This document shows positions 1 to 7,124 of a stretch of 35,201 nucleotides of DNA, in pieces. Position numbers and translations under genes: made by a program. Numbering within the stretch: the stretch's first letter is position 1; the number at the start of each line of letters is the position of its first letter. This stretch comes from Candidatus Hydrogenedentota bacterium (GTDB lineage Bacteria; UBA8481; J006), in assembly GCA_003697085.1 (NCBI GenBank), contig RFFU01000092.1, forward strand, positions 1 through 35,201. The letters run 5' to 3'. The notes below the pieces were generated by a model. That model was not told the DNA's origin. It made no database searches and worked only from the letters and a program-made list of their open reading frames with translations.

Positions 1-218
1 ACAGTATTGCGAAGCAGCCGGATCCGTTCCTCGCGCGGCAATTTCATAAATTCCCGGGCCGTCTTGAGTCGAGGGGTTGGTAGCAGAATCATTCGTGTAA
101 GACGGTGAGGGAATTCGACTCTTGCCATTCGATACCGATTGCTCTCGTCGCTTTCGACACGCTTGAGACATCCCCAGCCGTACTCCTCGTGAAAGACGCG
201 ATCGCCGAGCCGATACAT
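1..218 (-). CDS. Partial protein with SH3/Tudor-like N-terminal segment (3' end outside window)
   Basis: This is an open frame of 72 codons with no stop, reading leftward from an ATG at 216-218 and truncated by the window edge. A strong Shine-Dalgarno (AAGGAGGGAG on the minus strand, about 228-237) lies about 10 bases before the ATG, which is why I call it real. The product begins MYRLGDRVFHEEYGWG and continues with a beta-rich stretch. The pattern GDRV-H-x-x-(F/Y)-G-x-G is like the small SH3/Tudor-like barrel at the C-terminus of UvrD/PcrA helicases or CarD-like RNA polymerase binders, here at the N-terminus. The following segment is charged and helical. The fold assignment is inference from a short motif; function is unknown. 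It diverges from the plus-strand genes. Confidence 0.6.
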   Translation of the reverse strand, partial: MYRLGDRVFHEEYGWGCLKRVESDESNRYRMARVEFPHRLTRMILLPTPRLKTAREFMKLPREERIRLLRNT

Positions 219-892
219 TCTTCAATTCTCCCTCCTTTCCTTATCGAAATTCGTGGAAGAAGTCGTTGGCTTCCGCCACGTTACTTCCTGTCGCAAAACC
301 CCATTCGTTCGTTGTTATTCCCAGAGGCCGCGTTTTCGTGGTTCGAAGAGGTGTTCGATCCGCGACACTGGGAAATAAAACAGCATTTATCGTGCCTGTG
401 TAACTCTAATGAAATGAAGAGGGCTCGAGAGGGGGTGGAAAGCAAAAACGAAATAGGTGTTTCAAAATTGTAGAGAGCCGAAAAAGGTGGAATACGGTTT
501 CTAAAGGATCGGTGTCACGGAAGGAAGCCAGTATTATCTTCTTTTGAGCACCATGTTTTGTTTCCAAAAAACGCTTGTCGACCGAAATTTATCTTCGCCG
601 ATAATTTGTCGTATCCTGTTCCAGCGGGCTTTCTGGAAAATAACTGTCGGGCGTGGGGATCAAAATGGCACGCGGCACCAATCGGGGAGTTGTTGAATCT
701 TCATGCAGAGAGGAAAGTCTACAAATGGCTTGAAATGAGATGAAAATTTTGTGGTAGAGGGATCTTTTGGTACAAAGGACCAATTTCACGACATAGCTTC
801 CCGTCGCGAAAAAACTTGTTCCTTATCCAAAGCCTTTGATACGATGAACCACCTTTTTCAAGGGGGACCGATGGGAACTCAGTGCGTCGCTG
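219..892. other. Long spacer without a supportable gene
   Basis: These 674 bases separate the divergent minus-strand gene from the plus-strand SPOR-like gene. The stretch looks more AT-rich than its flanks. Short open frames at 105-473, 558-743 and 589-789 lack Shine-Dalgarno sequences and have no recognisable protein pattern. A weak inverted repeat TTGGT/ACCAA lies at about 768-783. I see no tRNA, no clear sigma-70 promoter and no terminator. It presumably holds the divergent promoters, but I cannot place them. Confidence 0.5.
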
Positions 893-1789
893 ATGGGGAG
901 TGAATCGCTGGGAAATAAGATGCTGAGGGAGATACGAGAGTTTCGGATGGAACGGGGAAGGAAGTCGGGAGAACAACGAAGACGGCCGTGGTATCTGGCC
1001 CCCGTCGGACGGCGCCGGGGAGATATCATTTTAAGGGTGAGTCCAAAACGGCTGCGGATCATTGTACCAACCGCGGCGGCGGTCATTATTTTTGTCTTCG
1101 TGGTCGGATTCCTGGCAGGCCGGCTTTCGGCTCCGGAACCGGTCATTATCGCCGATCTACCGGTGACACACCGTTCGGATTCCGCCGCGTTTTCCCCCGT
1201 CGGTGAGACGTTACTGGTCGAAACTGGGACGAGGGCGGAGAAAGGAGGGGAACGATCGCGGGGGAAGAAATCACCGTCTCACCACAATTCTCGCGCGATG
1301 GAGAAAAGGATCAGCAAGATCAGTCCGTCCGGAGAGGGAAGAAGGAGAAGTTCGGCGGAGGGAACGGCGGCCCTGAAGAAGGATCGCGCGTTGAAGAACG
1401 CGGGTTCGAATACGAGGGAGAGAGTCGTTTCGCGGAAGGGGGACGAAAAACGAGCGGCGAAGCCAATGGTGAAGGAATCAGCCTTGGCCGCGGAGAAAAT
1501 GGTTGGGAAGGGAACGCTTTTTGCGATTGTCGTTCGGTCGATGGAATTGACTCAGGATACGGAGGCTGTATGGAGGCGGGCGCGGGCGTTGCGGGACGAT
1601 CTACGCTCGTCGGGGTTCCCGAACGCCTATCTTCGAGAAGCGCGTGTTCGGGGGAAAGGGGCCTATCTCCGTGTGATAGCGGAGGAACGGCGTTTTCCCT
1701 CGGCATTGGCCGCGCGAAGGGAGATCGAACGAATGAAGAAGGCCGGCCGCATTCCGTCGGGATGGCCGTTGATGTTGGGAGGTAAATAA
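893..1789 (+). CDS. Membrane-anchored protein with SPOR-like C-terminal domain
   Basis: The 298-residue product has a basic cytoplasmic N-terminus (about 1-55), one transmembrane segment (about 56-77, rich in Ile, Val, Phe and Ala), a long low-complexity Arg/Lys/Ser/Glu linker (about 95-200) and a folded C-terminal segment (about 205-298). That layout, with a final beta-alpha-beta-like region containing YLREARVRGKGAYLRVI, resembles SPOR-domain proteins that bind denuded peptidoglycan at division sites. The SPOR call is inference from architecture and a weak pattern. The start is uncertain: ATGs at 920 and 949 are alternatives, and no strong ribosome binding site decides it. The stop overlaps the next ATG by one base (TAATG), so it is cotranscribed with the kinase gene. 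Confidence 0.65.
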   Translation: MGSESLGNKMLREIREFRMERGRKSGEQRRRPWYLAPVGRRRGDIILRVSPKRLRIIVPTAAAVIIFVFVVGFLAGRLSAPEPVIIADLPVTHRSDSAAFSPVGETLLVETGTRAEKGGERSRGKKSPSHHNSRAMEKRISKISPSGEGRRRSSAEGTAALKKDRALKNAGSNTRERVVSRKGDEKRAAKPMVKESALAAEKMVGKGTLFAIVVRSMELTQDTEAVWRRARALRDDLRSSGFPNAYLREARVRGKGAYLRVIAEERRFPSALAARREIERMKKAGRIPSGWPLMLGGK

Positions 1790-2727
1790 TGGGAGACGAG
1801 GAAGATCGAAAGACAGGCGATCCGATATTGGTGGTAGGCTCGGTGGCCTTTGACAACGTTCGAACACCATACGGAGAAGCGCGGGAGGCATTAGGAGGCG
1901 CAGCCACCTATTTTTCCGTCGCCGCGACGGTTCGTTACCGTCCCGTTCATCTTGTGGGGGTGGTGGGAGAGGACTTTCCGGATGACGTGGTCAAGCGACT
2001 TACGGAGCGCGGCGTTGATTGTTCGGGACTCGAACAAGCCGCGGGGGCGACATTCCGGTGGAGCGGGTACTATGAGGGGGATATGAATGTCGCGCAAACG
2101 GAGGAGACGTGTCTGAACGTCTTTGCGGAATTCCGGCCTAAGCTGCCGGAGACATTTCGGAAACCGGGCTATCTTTTCTTGGCGAACATTGATCCCGACC
2201 TTCAGCTCGATGTGTTGCAGCAGGTGGAGCGGCCACGGGTGGTGGCGGCCGATACGATGAACTTTTGGATTGAGTCAAAGAAGGACCGTGTGGAAGCCGT
2301 AGTGGAAGCAGTGGATGTTATGTTCATCAACGATGCGGAGGCGGTGCAATTCACGGGTGAACGGAATCTGGTGAGCGCGGCGAGAGAATTGTTGCGGCGC
2401 GGGCCGCGGGCGGTCGTCATCAAGAAGGGAGCCCACGGGTGCCTGCTCTTTTCCGGAACGGAGGTCGCGGCGATTCCCGCCGTGCCGCTGGAGACGGTCG
2501 TCGATCCGACGGGAGCGGGCGACTCCTTCGGCGGTGCCTTTATGGCCGCGATTGCGCGGCGCGGGGCGGACGCGAGGGATTTCCGCATTTTGCGGGAGGC
2601 GGCCGGATATGGTTCCGTGATCGCCGCGTTCAACTGCGAGGCCTTTTCGATGGAGCGGACATTGGCGTTGACGGAGGAGGAAGTCGAGGAACGACTGGAG
2701 CAGCTTCGGAGGGTGGCGGAATTTTGA
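1789..2727 (+). CDS. PfkB-family (ribokinase-like) carbohydrate or nucleoside kinase
   Basis: The 312-residue product has the ribokinase fold. An N-terminal ILVVGSVAFDNV strand is followed by the substrate-binding GGAATYFSVAA segment and a VGVVGEDFPDD motif. The PfkB signature 2, DPTGAGDSFGGAF, starts at residue 239, with Asp245 as the expected catalytic base and GAGD as the anion hole. Length is normal for the family. The enzyme should transfer the ATP gamma-phosphate to a sugar or nucleoside hydroxyl; the substrate cannot be read from sequence. GGGAGG at 1777-1782 serves the ATG. The 3' end overlaps the TTG start of homoserine dehydrogenase, so the pair is likely translationally coupled, though that does not show a shared pathway. 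Confidence 0.9.
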   Translation: MGDEEDRKTGDPILVVGSVAFDNVRTPYGEAREALGGAATYFSVAATVRYRPVHLVGVVGEDFPDDVVKRLTERGVDCSGLEQAAGATFRWSGYYEGDMNVAQTEETCLNVFAEFRPKLPETFRKPGYLFLANIDPDLQLDVLQQVERPRVVAADTMNFWIESKKDRVEAVVEAVDVMFINDAEAVQFTGERNLVSAARELLRRGPRAVVIKKGAHGCLLFSGTEVAAIPAVPLETVVDPTGAGDSFGGAFMAAIARRGADARDFRILREAAGYGSVIAAFNCEAFSMERTLALTEEEVEERLEQLRRVAEF

Positions 2728-4031
2728 GCGAAGGGAAAGGAGAAAGCCCACGGCGGGGGCGGAATTTGCGAATCGGTCTGATCGGGTGCGGCGTCGTCGG
2801 CGGCGGCGTGGCCGAACTTCTTCTTGATTCGGATCGGCCATGGGAAAAGGACGGGGTGAGGTTACATCTCGTGCGCGTGGCGGATCTGAAGTTTCCACGC
2901 GGGTCAAGGATACCAGCGAAAATACGGACCCATAGAATCGAAGATATTATCGCAGACCCATCGATCGATGTCGTCGTCGAGTTGGTTGGAGGAACCGGAG
3001 TGGCAAACGAGATTGCGACATCGGCTCTGAGTGCGGGGAAGGATGTCGTGACGGCCAACAAGGCTCTGTTGGCCGAGCGAGGGGAAGCGTTGTTCCGGCT
3101 GGCGGGAGACATGGGGCGGGAGATCGCTTTTGAAGCCGCCGTAGGCGGCGGAATACCGGTGCTCCAGAATCTTCTTGCCGATGTTGCGGCCAACCGATTC
3201 GATACGGTTTACGGAATCCTCAATGGCACCACGAACTATATTCTCACGCGGATGACCGAAGAGAATCTCTCCTTCGAGGATGCGTTGAGTGAGGCGCAGC
3301 AGTTGGGGTTTGCCGAGGCCGATCCCACATTGGACGTCGAGGGGGTCGACGCGGCCCACAAGATTCAGTTACTTGCGGCGTTGGCTTTCGGCCGCCGCGT
3401 CGCTATGAAAAAAATTCCGACGAAGGGTATCCGTCGGGTGGCCCCCTTGGATATCGAATACGCCGCACAGTTGGGTTGCGTAATCAAATTGCTCGCGGTG
3501 GCGCGGATGGTCGGAAGCGGTTTGGAAATGAGCGTCGCTCCAACGTTGATTACGCGAGAACATCCCGTGGCCGGTATTTCGCGGGAGATCAATGCCGTTT
3601 TTCTCTCGGGAAATCGTGTCGGAGAACTGCTTCTGGTGGGGCGCGGCGCGGGACGGTATCCGACGGCTTCGGCCGTGGTCGGGGATCTCATCCGCCTCGC
3701 GCAGGATCCGCAACCGCGCTATGTTCGGCGTATGCTTGCCGCCCGCCCTTGTGATCCGCTGCCGCCGTCGCGTTACCGTTCCCGTTACTATCTACGATTA
3801 ACGGCCGTGGAACGTCCGGGAGTTCTGGCGAAGGTAACGGGAATTCTCGGGAGACACGAGATCTCCATCGCCTCCGTGGTGCAACTGGAGGCCGGAAGAA
3901 CGGGCCGGAAGATTCCCGTGGCTCTTTTGACGCACGAGACGACGGCCGAGCGGCTCCGAAAGGCCGTCAAAGAGATCAATAGGCTCGACGTCATAAAGGG
4001 ACGCACCGTGGTCTTTCCGATGGTAACGTGA
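2724..4031 (+). CDS. hom: Homoserine dehydrogenase with C-terminal ACT domain
   Basis: This enzyme reduces aspartate semialdehyde to homoserine with NAD(P)H, the branch point to threonine and methionine. The 435-residue product has the nucleotide-binding motif GLIGCGVVGGG (about residues 17-27), the NKALLA motif near 112, the catalytic-domain block NGTTNYILTRM and the stretch GFAEADPTLDVEGVDAAHK. A C-terminal ACT domain (about 355-430, YYLRLTAVERPGVLAKV) indicates feedback control, probably by threonine. I chose TTG 2724, which overlaps the kinase stop as TTGA: it gives the usual family length and has GGAGGG upstream at 2708-2713. The open frame extends back to an ATG at 2439, but that would lie inside the kinase gene. 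Confidence 0.95.
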   Translation: MSEGKGESPRRGRNLRIGLIGCGVVGGGVAELLLDSDRPWEKDGVRLHLVRVADLKFPRGSRIPAKIRTHRIEDIIADPSIDVVVELVGGTGVANEIATSALSAGKDVVTANKALLAERGEALFRLAGDMGREIAFEAAVGGGIPVLQNLLADVAANRFDTVYGILNGTTNYILTRMTEENLSFEDALSEAQQLGFAEADPTLDVEGVDAAHKIQLLAALAFGRRVAMKKIPTKGIRRVAPLDIEYAAQLGCVIKLLAVARMVGSGLEMSVAPTLITREHPVAGISREINAVFLSGNRVGELLLVGRGAGRYPTASAVVGDLIRLAQDPQPRYVRRMLAARPCDPLPPSRYRSRYYLRLTAVERPGVLAKVTGILGRHEISIASVVQLEAGRTGRKIPVALLTHETTAERLRKAVKEINRLDVIKGRTVVFPMVT

Positions 4032-4032
4032 C

Positions 4033-5220
4033 ATGGCCCACGGTGGAATGGAACAAAAGCGGTTGCTCCTGATTCTTGACGGAGCCGCCGACCGCCCCTG
4101 CTTGGAATTGGGAAATCGAACGCCGCTCGAAGCGGCGCAGACCCCCAATACCGATCGTTTGGCTCGAAACGGTGTCGTGGGGAGAGCGCGGACGGTTCCC
4201 GAGGAATTCACCGCGGCCAGTGACGTCGCCAATCTCTCCCTGCTCGGTCATAATCCCATCGGCGTTTACACCGGTCGCGGGCCGCTCGAGGCCGCCGCGA
4301 TGGGGGTGGACTTAGAACCGGACGACATTGCCTTTCGGGTCAATACCGTGACCTTGGCCGAAGAGAAGTTGAAGGATTATTCCGCGGGACATATCACCAC
4401 GGAAGAATCCCGGCGGATTATCGAGGACCTTCAACCTGTTGTGAAGGAACTCGGCGGTGCGCTTTATCCCGGAGTTCAATACCGTCATCTTATGGTGCGC
4501 AGGGACGGCGCGGAATGGAGGAGTTTTCCGCCTCACGACAACATCGGTCGCTCCGTCGAGGAGATGCTGCCGCCTTCGGGACCGTTGCGGGAGATTTTCG
4601 AGCGAAGCCGGGATCTCTTGCGAGAGCATCCCGTGAACGAGAAGCGGAGGGCGGAGGGGAAAAACACGGTGGACGCACTTTGGCCGTGGGGGCAAGGAAA
4701 GGCCGTTCGGTTGCGTTCGATTCGGGAAGAATACGGAGTTCGCGGCGCGCTCGTGTCAGCCGTCGATCTCGTTCGAGGGATTGGAGTTTTAGCCGGCTAC
4801 GAGATCCTCCGCGTGGAGGGAATAACGGGCTATTACAACACGAACTACGCGGGGAAAGGTGAGGCGATGATCGAGGCTTTTGCGTCGGGAGTGACGGTGG
4901 GCGTCGTTCACGTGGAGCCTCCCGATGAGGCGGGGCATGAAGGAAAAGCGGACGAAAAGGTACGGGCCTTGGAGAGGATCGACGAGTTCATCCTGGGGCC
5001 GATTCTGGAGGCGTTTCCTGATATAAAAGTCTTGATTGCGCCGGACCATCCTACCTATTTAGAGACACGGTGTCACGGATCGGAACCCGTGCCGTTTCTC
5101 TTTTACGACTCCCGCGTGCCCTGTCAGGGACCGGAGAAGTACGCTGAAAGTACGGCATCCGGGGAAGTTGTGGAGGGGTGGTCGCTTTTGCCGCGATTGA
5201 TGGAAGGAGTATCAAAATAG
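4033..5220 (+). CDS. ApgM-family phosphomutase-like protein; possible homoserine kinase
   Basis: The 395-residue product belongs to the alkaline-phosphatase superfamily, archaeal-type cofactor-independent phosphoglycerate mutase (ApgM) branch. Visible hallmarks are the metal-binding LLLILDGAADRP (Asp16), PNTDRLARNG, the likely nucleophile Ser63 in TAASDVANLSLLG, YTGRGPLEAAAMG, and late metal sites in HVEPPDEAGHEG and APDHPTY. Known members interconvert 2- and 3-phosphoglycerate. A subgroup next to threonine genes has been proposed to act as homoserine kinase. The gene begins one base after hom and no classical ThrB is in the window, so the threonine role is plausible but unproven. ATG 4048 is an alternative start with a nearby GGTGG. 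Confidence 0.85.
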   Translation: MAHGGMEQKRLLLILDGAADRPCLELGNRTPLEAAQTPNTDRLARNGVVGRARTVPEEFTAASDVANLSLLGHNPIGVYTGRGPLEAAAMGVDLEPDDIAFRVNTVTLAEEKLKDYSAGHITTEESRRIIEDLQPVVKELGGALYPGVQYRHLMVRRDGAEWRSFPPHDNIGRSVEEMLPPSGPLREIFERSRDLLREHPVNEKRRAEGKNTVDALWPWGQGKAVRLRSIREEYGVRGALVSAVDLVRGIGVLAGYEILRVEGITGYYNTNYAGKGEAMIEAFASGVTVGVVHVEPPDEAGHEGKADEKVRALERIDEFILGPILEAFPDIKVLIAPDHPTYLETRCHGSEPVPFLFYDSRVPCQGPEKYAESTASGEVVEGWSLLPRLMEGVSK

Positions 5221-5356
5221 AAAGGAAGACGGTCCGGAAAGGCGTTTACGAAGGAAGGCGTTTTTCTTCTGAAGAAACGCTGCCCGGCTTCGTGCAGAAC
5301 GGTTCCAAGCGGAAGTTTATTACGGTGCTCACGAAGGGGACACGCGGAGAAGTTCT

Positions 5357-6481
5357 ATGATGGGAGAAGAGATGATCCCCCTGAATCGGCCGACGATGGT
5401 GGAGTTGGATTCGATGCGCTGGGAGGCCTCCGACTTTTCCTCGGACGGCACCGCGGCGCAAGAGATCAACCGTATCTTTCGCGAGGTTCTTGGTGTCGGA
5501 ATGTCGCTTTTGACTCCCTCGGGAACGGCGGCGTTGGAATTGACAGCGCTTCTGTTGGGGTTGGGACCGGAGGACGAGGTCATTGTTCCGGCGTACACGT
5601 TTGTTTCGACCGCCAATGCCTATTTGCTCCGTGGTGCGCGCATCGTTTTTGCCGATATTCGGAGGGACACATTCAATATTGATGAGAGGCTTCTACCGGA
5701 ACGAGTGACTTCCCGAACGAAAGCGGTCGTGGTCGTGCATTACGCAGGCCATGCTTGCGCAATGGATGAAATTTGTTCGCTATCGGAAGAGCGAAGGTTT
5801 GTTGTGATCGAAGACAACGCGCACGGGCTTTTTGCATCCTACAAGGGGCGGTACCTTGGTTCGCTGGCGCCCTTGGCGGCGCAGAGTTTTCATTCGACGA
5901 AGAACTTTCAGTGCGGCGAGGGAGGGGCCTTGTTCGTTAATCAAAAGTGTTACGAGGAAGAAGCGGAGATACTTCGCGAGAAGGGGACGGATCGGGGCCG
6001 ATTTCTCCGGGGAGAGGTGGATCGCTACACGTGGCGGAGCATGGGATCGAGTTTCCTGTTGGCGGAACCTTTGGCCAGGATTCTCTTGGCACAGATTCAA
6101 CGGCGGCGGGAGATTCTCGAAAAACGCCGGGAACACTGGGAATATTATCAGCGAAATCTGCGTGATTGGGCGCGGGCCAACGGTGTCCAACTTCCGATCA
6201 TTCTTCCCGAATGTAGGATCAATTATCATCTTTTTTCCCTCTTGATGCCGGACAAGGACTCGCGGGATCGCTTGATGAAGCATCTCGAGGAGCGCGGCAT
6301 CCAATCCGCAACGCATTATCCGCCGTTACCGATAACGCCGATGGGACGAACCCTGGGGGGAAAGCCGGGGCAGTGTCCCGTGGCGGAAGAGGTCTATGAT
6401 CGCCTTTTGCGTTTGCCGTTCTTCACGTCACTGACGAATGAAGAGCGGGAGCGGGTAGTGGAGGCGGTCAGGGAGTTTTAG
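5357..6481 (+). CDS. wecE: dTDP-4-amino-4,6-dideoxygalactose transaminase (WecE/RffA-like)
   Basis: This PLP-dependent DegT/DnrJ/EryC1-family aminotransferase has 374 residues and closely follows E. coli WecE as I recall it. Shared blocks are LLTPSGTAALE, VIVPAYTFVSTANA, VVVHYAG, VIEDNAHG, SFHSTKNF with the PLP-binding lysine at 182, EILREKGTDR, VDKYTWR-like DRYTWRSMGSS and a C-terminal RLLRLPFF. WecE converts dTDP-4-keto-6-deoxyglucose with glutamate into dTDP-4-amino-4,6-dideoxygalactose for surface glycans. ATG 5372 (MIPLN), with GGGAG at 5362-5366, matches the usual WecE start better than ATG 5357; both have usable binding sites. About 136 bases separate it from the preceding gene. No other glycan genes are nearby, so the exact sugar is inferred. 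Confidence 0.9.
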   Translation: MMGEEMIPLNRPTMVELDSMRWEASDFSSDGTAAQEINRIFREVLGVGMSLLTPSGTAALELTALLLGLGPEDEVIVPAYTFVSTANAYLLRGARIVFADIRRDTFNIDERLLPERVTSRTKAVVVVHYAGHACAMDEICSLSEERRFVVIEDNAHGLFASYKGRYLGSLAPLAAQSFHSTKNFQCGEGGALFVNQKCYEEEAEILREKGTDRGRFLRGEVDRYTWRSMGSSFLLAEPLARILLAQIQRRREILEKRREHWEYYQRNLRDWARANGVQLPIILPECRINYHLFSLLMPDKDSRDRLMKHLEERGIQSATHYPPLPITPMGRTLGGKPGQCPVAEEVYDRLLRLPFFTSLTNEERERVVEAVREF

Positions 6482-6490
6482 AAAAGAGAC

Positions 6491-6517
6491 CACGGAAGAC
6501 ACGGAGGGCACGGAAGG
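6491..6517 (+). repeat. Three tandem 9-bp units, CACGGA(A/G)G(A/G)
   Basis: CACGGAAGA, CACGGAGGG and CACGGAAGG follow each other without gaps directly after the wecE stop. Two further copies, CACGGAAGG at 6685-6693 and CACGGAACA at 6702-6710, lie in the same spacer. Function is unknown. Confidence 0.8.
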
Positions 6518-6539
6518 GAAAAGAAAAAAGGGCGAAGGT

Positions 6540-6559
6540 CAAAAGGCAAAAGGGAGCGG
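6540..6559 (+). repeat. 20-bp dispersed element, inverted copy at 20632-20651
   Basis: CAAAAGGCAAAAGGGAGCGG here is matched in reverse complement by CCGCTGCCTTTTGCCTTTTG at 20632-20651, with one mismatch in 20. Both copies lie in non-coding spacers 14 kb apart, which suggests a dispersed intergenic repeat. Part of the match is simple AAAAGGC repetition, so chance similarity is not excluded. Confidence 0.55.
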
Positions 6560-6786
6560 AAGGTGTAGTATTCGTTCGTCGTTCACCGTTTATGGTTTGC
6601 GGGTTCAAAGGCCCCGTTCAAGGTCGTAAAATGAAAAACGAAGAATGGCGAACGAAAAACAGTAAACGAAAAACCCACCGAACACACGGAAGGGAGGAAA
6701 CCACGGAACATCTGTAGTACCCGAAAAAGGGAAATGGGAAAGGGCAAGAGGAAGAAAAAGGGGAGAAAAAAAAAGGCAAAAATTTC

Positions 6787-6814
6787 TTGACCGTTTCGAA
6801 ACCACGTGTAAAAC
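6787..6814 (+). promoter_or_regulatory. Candidate sigma-70-type promoter of the str leader
   Basis: TTGACC at 6787-6792 matches five of six -35 bases. After 16 bases comes TAAAAC (6809-6814), four of six for the -10. Transcription would begin near 6820, about 300 bases ahead of rpsL. The -10 is imperfect and overlaps the left arm of the first hairpin (ACTCCG/CGGAGT), so the call is tentative. A second TTGACC at 7008-7013 has no matching -10. Confidence 0.4.
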
Positions 6815-7006
6815 TCCGCGCTCTTGTTGGCGAACGGAGTCTTCCGTCCGCTCCGGAAAGGGGCGGAGGAGACGAAATGGAGAAGCGACAGAAGGGTGTC
6901 CCGATCGGGAGGCTCGTCTTCCTCGCGAGTGTGAAGGAGACGGGCTACCCGTGCGTGGTGCCGGTTCCGAGCGGGGAATCGGGAAGTCGCGCGGAAGCCC
7001 TTTTTT
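6813..7006 (+). ncRNA. Structured str-operon leader or small RNA, ending in an intrinsic terminator
   Basis: Five consecutive hairpins can be drawn by eye. P1 is 6813-6840 (ACTCCG/CGGAGT plus CGC/GCG). P2 is 6839-6873 (GTCTTC/GGAGAC, a 2-base bulge, then 8 bp closing a GGAAA loop at 6855-6859). P3 is 6899-6910 (palindrome TCCCGATCGGGA). P4 is 6916-6941 (GTCTTC/GGAGAC again). P5 is the terminator stem. P2 and P4 use identical helix halves, so GGAGACGA (6868-6875) can instead pair with TCGTCTTC (6914-6921), including one G-U pair. No known riboswitch or housekeeping RNA signature was recognised. It could be a cis-acting attenuator of rpsL-rpsG-fusA or an independent RNA. The structure is a hand fold; regulation is inference. 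Confidence 0.5.
6942..7006 (+). terminator. Intrinsic terminator (attenuator) 118 bases before rpsL
   Basis: GGGCT (6942-6946) pairs with AGCCC (6996-7000). CCGTGCG (6949-6955) pairs with CGCGCGG (6988-6994), separated from the first helix by a small internal loop. A nested hairpin CCGGTTCC/GGAATCGG (6961-6968 and 6975-6982) fills the loop. Six T residues follow at 7001-7006. It sits inside the spacer ahead of rpsL, so it would cut off transcripts before the ribosomal genes unless read through. Confidence 0.65.
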
Positions 7007-7124
7007 ATTGACCGCGGCCCGGCCGGCAGAGCTTGTTGGCGGGGGAAAAATGAAAACGGAAGAGGCGATGGGAAGTGTCAAGAGACGGTAAGGAAGGAAG
7101 TCAGAGGAAGAAGGAGGAAGAGAA

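Larger units (their letters stand above)
6482..6786. other. Repeat-rich, purine-biased spacer after wecE
   Basis: This stretch holds no supportable gene. The plus strand is strongly purine-biased. It contains CACGGA-type 9-mer repeats near its start and again at 6685-6693 and 6702-6710. It also has a CAAAAGGCAAAAGG element and a patch (about 6566-6677) of GTTCGTCGTTCACCG and ACGAAAAAC-type words. Such degenerate words resemble dispersed intergenic repeats of environmental bacterial genomes, from memory. No T-tract terminator for wecE is evident. Confidence 0.5.

Noticed and set aside
105-473. Plus-strand open frame of 122 codons near the left edge
   Set aside because: It overlaps the better supported minus-strand gene start, has no Shine-Dalgarno and shows no protein-family pattern.
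2439-2723. Upstream extension of homoserine dehydrogenase to ATG 2439
   Set aside because: It would overlap the kinase gene by 289 bases; TTG 2724 gives the family length and has a binding site.
6813-7006. Leader as 6S RNA, SRP RNA, RNase P RNA or a known riboswitch
   Set aside because: The length is similar to 6S RNA, but there is no single long stem with a central bubble, and none of the conserved words of these RNAs was found.
6787-7011. Plus-strand open frame of 74 codons within the structured leader
   Set aside because: It has no Shine-Dalgarno, begins at the -35-like element and ends within the terminator T-tract region; a leader peptide cannot be fully excluded but nothing supports it.
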